The notes under the pieces are model-generated. The model ran no database searches. It had not been told where the DNA came from and saw nothing but the letters and a program-made list of their open reading frames with translations. Both the position numbers and the translations under genes were made by a program. Source: Gimesia chilikensis (lineage in GTDB: Bacteria > Planctomycetota > Planctomycetia > Planctomycetales > Planctomycetaceae). From it: a stretch of DNA of 64,000 nt. The stretch spans positions 186,001 through 250,000 of the forward strand of contig NZ_CP036266.1 in assembly GCF_007744075.1 (NCBI RefSeq), in the 5' to 3' direction. This document shows positions 58,425-64,000 of this stretch, in pieces (the first letter of the stretch is position 1; every line of letters starts with the position of its first letter).

Positions 58425-58517
58425 GCAGAAAAAGTGTCTGGATTCGTTAAGCCCCGTAATGAGTGATGTGATGCCAAAACTCGTGAAGTCACAGACGAAG
58501 TGGTGTACCAGAGCGGG
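58378..58517 (+). repeat. 140-bp direct repeat, copy 1
   Basis: Identical base for base to 60085-60224. It covers the last ~47 bp of the copy A gene plus 93 bp downstream, and ends with GAAGTGGTGTACCAGAGCGGG, which differs at one base from the coding 3' end of the gene at 61920-62453. It therefore contains a fossil gene end. Confidence 0.95.
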
Positions 58518-58585
58518 CGAGAGATAGACATGTTTCGGTAACAGTTCCCAGTACTAATATTGTGCAGACTATGATTTATTGAACC

Positions 58586-58990
58586 TTATTTCTGTCGCAG
58601 GTGGTTTTCTTCGGATTCTAATCCATCAAAGTCAGTCTTCCATCTTCGCTGGTATGGCTGAAGTGTGGATTCCCAACCATCGTTACACACATATTGAATT
58701 ACAAACTCGCCATGAACATCGTCGCTCATTCGAACGGTTGCGGAGCGACAATAGAGTGACGCGAGCAGTTGGTCGAATCGTATTTCCCATTCATTCCAGT
58801 CTTCGATCAAAGACTTGAACGTCCCGGCAAACGAGACAGTGGAGGATTCGTAACCCGGCAATTCTGTTCCAAAGATATTTGTGAAGGGATATTTTGCATC
58901 AAAAGGACAAGCGTCAAATGCCTGACGATTTTCCTGGTTGAATTGGGGATCTAATTCGATGAACCCATAAACGATGGTCTTGCTACCCAC
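58586..58990 (-). CDS. Unrecognised 134-residue protein
   Basis: Read on the minus strand from a GTG start (MGSKTIVYGFIELDPQFNQ). Mixed alpha/beta composition with many aromatic residues (WNEWEIRFDQLLASLYC, QYVCNDGWESTLQPYQRRW), no signal or membrane segment. The length and coherence of the frame in an AT-rich island support a real gene. Immunity-type proteins often look like this, but no family can be named. Confidence 0.55.
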   Translation of the reverse strand: MGSKTIVYGFIELDPQFNQENRQAFDACPFDAKYPFTNIFGTELPGYESSTVSFAGTFKSLIEDWNEWEIRFDQLLASLYCRSATVRMSDDVHGEFVIQYVCNDGWESTLQPYQRRWKTDFDGLESEENHLRQK

Positions 58991-59171
58991 GTGAATGCCT
59001 TCTTAACCGATGTGAAATGCTGTTGATGAAACAGGAGCTCTGACTATGCTCTATTGAAAACTCAAGTTGATCATAGAAATCGGGCCCGAGGTGTTTATTC
59101 TTGTGATGAGTTATCATGAGATATGAAAATAGCACAACTGTATTTTCCTCTCATCAAAAGAGTAAGAAAAG

Positions 59172-59528
59172 ATGGATAGCGCATTACAATTTATCATTAT
59201 GCTGAATACAGACTTAACTATTTCCTCAATTATCAGGCAAATGTCAGCAGGCTTAAGGGGAGCACGAGGGCGCAAAGTTAACTCAATTGACTTCGAAGGT
59301 AATTGGATCGAGATGTATCAAAATGATGATTACGACGAATCTCAGACAGAAACCGAAGATGGTTTTCTGTTTTATCGCTATCGTCTGGAGGCAACGCCTC
59401 TGAGTAAGGAAATCACATTGTCTCGGCAAATAAACACGACTAGAACGATCTGTCAGAACCTTCAACAACTGAAGGTCGACATTTTTCTTTGCGCAAACTT
59501 CGAAGACCAACTTCCTGAATTTAAGTAA
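59172..59528 (+). CDS. Unrecognised 118-residue protein
   Basis: A small soluble protein (MDSALQFIIMLNTDLT...). It is acidic in the middle (NDDYDESQTETEDG). A GAAAAG stretch nearby may serve as ribosome binding site. No recognisable family. It resembles stand-alone small proteins of accessory islands. Confidence 0.55.
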   Translation: MDSALQFIIMLNTDLTISSIIRQMSAGLRGARGRKVNSIDFEGNWIEMYQNDDYDESQTETEDGFLFYRYRLEATPLSKEITLSRQINTTRTICQNLQQLKVDIFLCANFEDQLPEFK

Positions 59529-59690
59529 CACGCGACTAATTGTGAATGATAAACGCAGTAACGTTAATACTTGAATATTGAACTGATTTCTCTCAGTGGA
59601 AGACTCCATGCCTGGCGAAAACAATGATCTTCAACGGCAGTCAATAAAAACGCCCTGGTTCATTTTATGAGATATCTATGGTAGAGAATT

Positions 59691-60131
59691 ATGATCCCGA
59701 AATCTGAACTCATCTTTGTTTATGAAGGATACTGGGGAGATAAAGTATTTGTATTTTCCAGTTCTGAAGAAAAAGCAGTGAAGGCAGTGAAGCGATGTCA
59801 TGCTTACGGGAAGCCTGAAGAAGGTTATGAGTATAGATTAGGCGCACATTGGGCAATAGATGATGAAACTGAAGGATGGCGTATAGTACCGAGAGAGGTT
59901 GAAATCCAACATATCGGAGGAAAAGTCTACGGGAGCTTCGCAAATGATTTGCCTGTCCATCTATATTGGGAATGTCCACTTTGTCATTCCAAAACGGGAG
60001 AAGATATATCGACTGATATTACATTTCCTCACTTGGTTTGGTGTGAACATTATACTAATCCAAGTCTGGATGAATCTTATTTCCTAGTTCATCTTAGTGA
60101 AGAAGATGGAGAAAAGTTAAAAGGAACTTGA
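59691..60131 (+). CDS. Unrecognised small protein, copy B of a tandem pair
   Basis: This 146-residue paralog of the gene at 57984 shares the same length, start (MIPKSELIFVYEGYWGDK) and end (HLSEEDGEKLKGT), with scattered differences in between. The Cys pair reads CPLCHSK here, and CEH replaces CKH. DNA identity is highest at both ends and perfect in the last ~47 bp, indicating recent duplication with recombination or gene conversion at the 3' end. Confidence 0.7.
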   Translation: MIPKSELIFVYEGYWGDKVFVFSSSEEKAVKAVKRCHAYGKPEEGYEYRLGAHWAIDDETEGWRIVPREVEIQHIGGKVYGSFANDLPVHLYWECPLCHSKTGEDISTDITFPHLVWCEHYTNPSLDESYFLVHLSEEDGEKLKGT

Positions 60132-60224
60132 GCAGAAAAAGTGTCTGGATTCGTTAAGCCCCGTAATGAGTGATGTGATGCCAAAACTCGTGAAGTCACA
60201 GACGAAGTGGTGTACCAGAGCGGG
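60085..60224 (+). repeat. 140-bp direct repeat, copy 2
   Basis: Identical to 58378-58517 over all 140 bases. It spans the end of the copy B gene and its downstream flank. The two copies are 1707 bp apart, consistent with a segmental duplication of a gene cassette. Confidence 0.95.
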
Positions 60225-60285
60225 GTGTAACGAGACAGCAAGGAAGTGAAGAAGTATAAGAGATCTAGTCCACTTATTTAGATTG

Positions 60286-60329
60286 TCGCTGCGGTCGAGT
60301 TGATCGAAGTCTGATCAGCTTAGTGAGTC
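60286..60329 (+). pseudogene. Remnant of the 3' end of an rsr-like gene
   Basis: These 44 bases match the last codons, stop and flank of rsr (57765-57808) at 36 of 44 positions: coding VAAVELIEV-stop against [13 protein letters not shown], then GATCAGCT against GATCGGCT. An in-frame stop lies just upstream, so no functional gene remains. It suggests that a second rsr copy, or a duplication of the rsr end, once stood here. Confidence 0.65.
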
Positions 60330-60385
60330 ATTAAGAGTGTTTCTCGTGTGTCACTACTTTGGCCAGATTCATTAGGTTCCATTTA

Positions 60386-60931
60386 ATGAACGCCATGTTT
60401 TCATTTACGGTCAAATCAGATGCCTATCAATCCCTGAAGAATAAGGCTCGGCTGGAGTTGTATGACTCTGTGGATTATGCCCCCGCCGTGATCTCTGCAG
60501 TTTGTCGAGCGCTTTATGAAAGTGGAGCTTTTGAGTTTAAGCTTTGTTTTGGTGACGGGGAGGATATACTGCTGCCCATTGATTGTGAACTTTCAATATT
60601 CCTGGAGCAGTTGCCAGAGGTTATCTCTGCATCAAAGAATGAACACGTCCGTAGCTTTGTAATCCACTTTTTTGAACAAGGTTTCAACTTTGACGTATTA
60701 GTGCAAAAAAAGAATGGTCTCTATCGCGTGTCGTTTGATATGAGAGACTGCGATCATTCAGTGCATGAAGGTTATGACATCGAATTTTCACATTTTGAAT
60801 CGATGTTGCAGGAGATTGCACAGATGTTTGTTGAGATTTCACTGGAAGTCTTTCCGAAGTTATCTGAGAATCAGGCACTGATTCAATGGAGAAGTGAAGT
60901 GGGAATCCAGAATGGAAACTCTGGAGAGTAG
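60386..60931 (+). CDS. Unrecognised 181-residue protein
   Basis: I choose ATG 60386 (MNAMFSFTVKSDAY) with an AGG upstream; a TTG at 60359 would add nine residues. Soluble, acidic, with a beta-rich middle (FNFDVLVQKKNGLYRVSFDMRD) and a helical end. No family recognised. Consistent with immunity-type or regulatory proteins of an accessory island. Confidence 0.6.
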   Translation: MNAMFSFTVKSDAYQSLKNKARLELYDSVDYAPAVISAVCRALYESGAFEFKLCFGDGEDILLPIDCELSIFLEQLPEVISASKNEHVRSFVIHFFEQGFNFDVLVQKKNGLYRVSFDMRDCDHSVHEGYDIEFSHFESMLQEIAQMFVEISLEVFPKLSENQALIQWRSEVGIQNGNSGE

Positions 60932-60960
60932 CTGTGTGTCTCCCTGATCCAAGTCATCCT

Positions 60961-61163
60961 ATGGAACTAACCAGACCACAACTCGATTTACTGGAGCGAC
61001 TGAAGTTGCGCTGCGTCAATCAAAGATTCCTGACACCTTTCCTGGCCCCGTCGTAGCACGTCTCATAGAGGCTTTAAACGACGACTTCTTTCACTTGCTT
61101 AATAGATGGAAGATTGACCCGGAACTCCTACCCAAACCATTTCCTCGATCAATTAGAGAATAG
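60961..61163 (+). pseudogene. Chimeric broken gene: 5' end of the 62477-type gene fused out of frame to another gene's tail
   Basis: The first ~43 bases (MELTRPQLDLLERL) are nearly identical to the start of the gene at 62477, then the homology stops and the frame ends after 31 codons (61054). A second frame covers 60999-61163 and reads EVALRQSKIPDTFPGP...ALNDDFFHLLNRW...PRSIRE-stop, an open tail without its own start. It stops 3 bp before the next gene's ATG. Confidence 0.7.
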
Positions 61164-61166
61164 AAT

Positions 61167-61799
61167 ATGGATTCACAAGAGATAAACGATTGGATGAGTT
61201 TTTGTGAACACAAACGCTCTTTTGAATTAGACCATTTCTCAAGTATGTTTATGGAGCTATATCTTGAATCTCTTACTGAAAAAGAAAAGAGTGATCTAGA
61301 AACAGTGTTTAGCTATATCCCAAATAAATCTCGTATTCTCGATAAAATGTTTCGTTTAGATTTTCGAGCAGACGACAAAACTGAAAATGAAATTACAAAT
61401 CTTGTTCTCCAAGATCTGAAAGAAAAACGGCGTATTATTGATTCTCCTTCCCTCATCCAAGCGATGGATTACGGTGTAAATGCTATTATGAGTGACGAAG
61501 AAAAGTTCGCGGAATATGCTGGATGTGAGCTGAATTGCTTATTTTATCATGATATGGCCAACTATTTTGTTCAACATTTGTCTAAAAATGATGTCAAATT
61601 CAGGGCTCTCAGTAATGCTTTCTATGGATTAGCCAGCAACGCACACCTCCAATGGGCTCTTACTTGTGACTTACTGAATCTTGATCTTAGCTTTGATAAT
61701 TACTTTGAGCTGTATTTGATTGGAGTGGATTACGCAATTTCTGAAAAGGGGATTTATGTGATCAATTACAGAGAACTCATGGGAAACGAATGGGCATAA
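61167..61799 (+). CDS. Unrecognised 210-residue protein, strongly AT-rich
   Basis: A mostly helical, acidic soluble protein (MDSQEINDWMSFCEHK...). It begins 3 bp after the stop of a broken gene tail (61163). The base composition is the most AT-rich of the window, pointing to recent acquisition. Immunity function is a guess from context only. Confidence 0.65.
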   Translation: MDSQEINDWMSFCEHKRSFELDHFSSMFMELYLESLTEKEKSDLETVFSYIPNKSRILDKMFRLDFRADDKTENEITNLVLQDLKEKRRIIDSPSLIQAMDYGVNAIMSDEEKFAEYAGCELNCLFYHDMANYFVQHLSKNDVKFRALSNAFYGLASNAHLQWALTCDLLNLDLSFDNYFELYLIGVDYAISEKGIYVINYRELMGNEWA

Positions 61800-61820
61800 A
61801 TGTAGAGAGAAAAGTTGTAG

Positions 61821-61919
61821 GACTCTTTTATAATTGACCTGACACCTTTTTTGGGCAATGAAATTCTCGAACCTGAATTCAATCAGCCAACTTCTGGGAT
61901 GTACTCAACAAGGATTTAG
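61821..61919 (+). pseudogene. Orphan gene tail abutting the next gene
   Basis: A short open frame with no start (DSFIIDLTPFLGNEILEPEF...STRI-stop) follows an in-frame stop at 61818 and ends at 61919, one base before the ATG of the next gene. This mirrors the tail at 60999-61163. A tail joined directly to an intact gene is what displaced toxin C-termini followed by immunity genes look like. Confidence 0.35.
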
Positions 61920-62453
61920 ATGCTGACAATCTCACTCAAAGAGTTCGCACTGACTGGTGAATTTGGACCAGTTAAAATTGGCATGCATCGGGATGCAGCC
62001 GTTGCGCTGCTGGGAAAACCGGGTGATGAGACTGACTTTGGTGGTGCTTCGAGTGGCTTTCTTTATGGATGGTATGAGTTTTTTTATGAAACTGATACGA
62101 AAGAAATCGAGGCCATACAGAATGATCATCTGCTGGATGGTGACCTGTTTGATTATCAGAACGAGCATTTCCAGGTCGATCCCTGGTTTTTCAAGGCGGG
62201 AAAAGAGTTTACTTTCCCGGAGGTTGTCGATCTCCTGCAGGATGAACAGATTCCATTTCGAGTTGTCAGACGCCACGGAACGGGCCCAGAAGTAATCGAA
62301 TTTAAGAGTGGCGTTCATTTCGACTTTATAGAGGAATGTGACGCACAAACAGGGAAAGAGAGCGGTGAAAATGTTCTCCTGGCAATCAGATATTTTCCGC
62401 TTTATTCAGATTCCTATGAAGTGGTGTACCAAAGCGGGGGGGGTAATGAGTAA
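61920..62453 (+). CDS. Unrecognised 177-residue protein
   Basis: A soluble acidic protein (MLTISLKEFALTGEFGPVKIGMHRDAAVALLGKPGDETDFGG). The opening resembles the small 'GLG...G.P' modules (SmpA/OmlA-like or similar) seen in many planctomycete small proteins of toxin islands. Its 3' end (YEVVYQSGG) is the source of the fossil in the 140-bp repeats. Function unknown. Confidence 0.65.
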   Translation: MLTISLKEFALTGEFGPVKIGMHRDAAVALLGKPGDETDFGGASSGFLYGWYEFFYETDTKEIEAIQNDHLLDGDLFDYQNEHFQVDPWFFKAGKEFTFPEVVDLLQDEQIPFRVVRRHGTGPEVIEFKSGVHFDFIEECDAQTGKESGENVLLAIRYFPLYSDSYEVVYQSGGGNE

Positions 62454-62476
62454 GAATCTTTTTACTCGATTTCATT

Positions 62477-62794
62477 ATGGAACTAACCAGGCCACAACTC
62501 GATTTACTGGAGCGACTGCAGTCGGCACTTGACGGTCAGGCGGTGCAGGAATTCACTTATGAAACAGAGTACCTGGGCTATCTGCCGTATGGACAATATC
62601 ACTGGCTGGCAGCGGCTGGCCAGCATTTACCAAGCGAGATTCTGGACGGCATGCTATTCTCAGATCTTGAGGCGCTGGAAAAAGCAGGGTACCTGCTGCG
62701 GGTGAGTGAGTGGCAAAATCCCGAAGACGATACGCACTCCAAAATTACGTTTGTGCTGCGTTCCGATGACGCTGATGTGCGAAGGTCTGTCTGA
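62477..62794 (+). CDS. Unrecognised 105-residue protein
   Basis: MELTRPQLDLLERLQSALDGQ... is a helical then mixed protein without signal or membrane segment. It lies 23 bp after the 61920 gene, so the two may be cotranscribed. A truncated copy of its 5' end occurs at 60961. No family recognised. Confidence 0.6.
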   Translation: MELTRPQLDLLERLQSALDGQAVQEFTYETEYLGYLPYGQYHWLAAAGQHLPSEILDGMLFSDLEALEKAGYLLRVSEWQNPEDDTHSKITFVLRSDDADVRRSV

Positions 62795-62889
62795 ATTCAA
62801 GGTGAGATCTGCGTTCGTCATAACGACGATGAGCGTATTCACTTGACAATGGCGCGCGAATAGACAAAATTACACTCTCCCTGTCGTTA

Positions 62890-63375
62890 ATGAATGAATC
62901 AGTTCGCATTTCGTTCAGTGCAGGCTGTCTTGTCAGAGGAGACTCCCCCATGTTTGCTGCTGAAGACGTCAACGGTATCTTTATCACGATGCATGTCGCA
63001 GACGAACAGGTGCTTTTCCTCCTGCTGACTGCAGACGGGACGGTCAACCGGATGGGGACCGGTTCTGAAGACAATACTGAAAAGCAGCTCTTCATCGATC
63101 AACGGTCGTCTGAAATGTTCGAGGCACTGAAGTCGCGGATCCAGCCCGAAACCACAGAATGGGAGGGGGGCTACGCCGATCCTGAACCCCAGGGCAAAAC
63201 CTGTTGTCTTACCGTGGGTTTTATGAACGGGGACGGAGAGGAATCCGTCTGTAAATTCCAATATGGTTCCGAATCTCAAGGTCCGCCGCCGGATCTCTGT
63301 CAGCTGGTGATCTCCGCCATCGAGATTACGGAACCGTGGTACCAGGAACAGAAACAACTCACATCCGAAGGGTAA
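62890..63375 (+). CDS. Unrecognised 161-residue protein
   Basis: A soluble beta-rich protein (SVRISFSAGCLVRGDSPMF...). Base composition returns to that of the chromosome here, so this may mark the end of the accessory island. It lies 8 bp before the dioxygenase gene, so the two are probably cotranscribed. No family recognised. Confidence 0.65.
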   Translation: MNESVRISFSAGCLVRGDSPMFAAEDVNGIFITMHVADEQVLFLLLTADGTVNRMGTGSEDNTEKQLFIDQRSSEMFEALKSRIQPETTEWEGGYADPEPQGKTCCLTVGFMNGDGEESVCKFQYGSESQGPPPDLCQLVISAIEITEPWYQEQKQLTSEG

Positions 63376-63383
63376 TCTGCTGC

Positions 63384-64000
63384 ATGCCTGAAGAAAACTG
63401 GCTCAATGACTCTGTTTTCACTGTCGAGAATTTTTTAACCCCCGAGGAGTGCCAGAAGTACATTCGCATCAGCGAAGATTTTGGCTACGAAGATGCACTG
63501 GTCTCCAGCCCGCGGGGCCAGGTCCTGCGGAAAGATCTCCGCAATAATGAGCGGGTGATGTTACAGAACGAAGAAATCGCCGCGTGGCTGTGGGAACGGG
63601 CCGGCGATTTTGTGCCGTATCAGTATGACGACCGGTCGGCGATCGGCGTTAACGAAATGTTACGTTTCTATCGCTACGATCCCGGGCAGCAGTTCAACTG
63701 GCACCAGGACTTTCCGTTCGAACGCGATAACGGCGAACAGAGCTATCTGACGCTGATCATCTATCTGAATGATGACTTCGAAGGGGGAGAGACCTCTTTC
63801 GAGGATTCCTATTCCGAGGAAATGTTCGATGAATTCAAAGTCGTCCCGCAACAGGGAATGGCGTTGTTCTTTGAGCATGCGATTCATCATAAAGGCGAAC
63901 CGGTGACGCGGGGCCGCAAGTATGTGTTGCGTACGGATGTGATGTTTGCCGCCGAAGAGGCAGAGGCCGCGTACGATTATGAAGATGAGTACGACGCTGA
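63384..64000 (+). CDS. 2-oxoglutarate/Fe(II)-dependent prolyl-4-hydroxylase-like oxygenase (3' end beyond the window)
   Basis: The frame opens at ATG 63384 (MPEENWLNDSVFTVENFLTPEEC) and is open to the edge after 205 codons. The metal ligands are visible: HQD (His107 and Asp109) and the distal His in HHKGEPVTRGRKYVLRTD (about residue 169), with the basic residue that binds 2-oxoglutarate downstream of it. EMLRFYRYDPGQQF and YLTLIIYLNDDFEGGETSF are typical P4H-fold strands. Likely a protein or small-molecule hydroxylase. The acidic tail (EEAEAAYDYEDEYD) is near the C-terminus of such proteins, so little is probably missing. Confidence 0.85.
   Translation, partial: MPEENWLNDSVFTVENFLTPEECQKYIRISEDFGYEDALVSSPRGQVLRKDLRNNERVMLQNEEIAAWLWERAGDFVPYQYDDRSAIGVNEMLRFYRYDPGQQFNWHQDFPFERDNGEQSYLTLIIYLNDDFEGGETSFEDSYSEEMFDEFKVVPQQGMALFFEHAIHHKGEPVTRGRKYVLRTDVMFAAEEAEAAYDYEDEYDA

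Overview
The window looks like the chromosome of a marine planctomycete, most likely Gimesia or a close relative (the genus is an inference). The phylum call rests on several hallmark families: a DUF1559 prepilin-like protein, an adjacent PSD1 (DUF1549/DUF1553) cytochrome and DUF1501 pair, a PVC-type heme-binding propeller protein, tandem DUF1080 domains, a DUF1570 protein, and the 67-residue PVC small basic protein at 29705-29908.

Layout. 1-6.5 kb: secreted multi-heme cytochrome (cut by the left edge), SGNH hydrolase, a DUF1559 plus lipoprotein operon, and a DUF1570 zincin-like protein, all on the minus strand. 6.6-10.8 kb: kdsD (arabinose-5-phosphate isomerase) followed by a 1029-residue envelope protein that I read as an enlarged LptC/LptA-like protein, which suggests an LPS assembly locus. 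11.3-14.2 kb: obgE, a small membrane protein and a secreted HExxH protein. 14.2-22.0 kb: a phosphonate catabolism cluster (FAD oxidoreductase, organophosphate-type MFS carrier, PhnZ-like HD oxygenase, phnX, phnW, zinc alcohol dehydrogenase) with a divergent XylR/AraC-type regulator. 22-36.6 kb: mixed housekeeping and planctomycete genes (dimethylformamidase-like, GNAT, PVC heme protein, GH3, SSS symporter, nrdR, DUF1501/PSD1). 37.2-46.7 kb: five minus-strand genes (sulfatase, TIM-barrel glycosidase-like, DUF1080, Gfo/Idh/MocA, heparinase II/III-like) that together look like a sulfated polysaccharide degradation locus. 47-54 kb: two tandem giant HEAT-repeat paralogs, one a lipoprotein carrying a thioredoxin domain, then an SGNH hydrolase.

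The most interesting part is 55.0-57.8 kb. A tRNA-Arg(UCG) and a tRNA-Cys(GCA) are followed by at least five, probably six, Y-RNA-like units and then by a Ro60/Rsr (TROVE + vWA) gene. Each unit is closed by a stem and carries a TGCCG...GGANTACAT motif on the 5' side and CTTC on the 3' side. Two units carry clear tRNA mimics: T-arm, acceptor-like stem and D-arm in permuted order. One unit contains a stretch resembling both the 23S rRNA segment after helix 69 and the Ro-binding strand of animal Y RNAs. A minimal unit sits just upstream of the rsr ribosome binding site.

57.9-62.8 kb is an AT-rich accessory island of small unrecognised genes with duplicated genes, a 140-bp perfect direct repeat, a remnant of the 3' end of an rsr-like gene, and broken gene tails abutting intact genes. 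This architecture resembles polymorphic toxin/immunity debris. The window ends in a 2-oxoglutarate/Fe(II) dioxygenase gene cut by the right edge.
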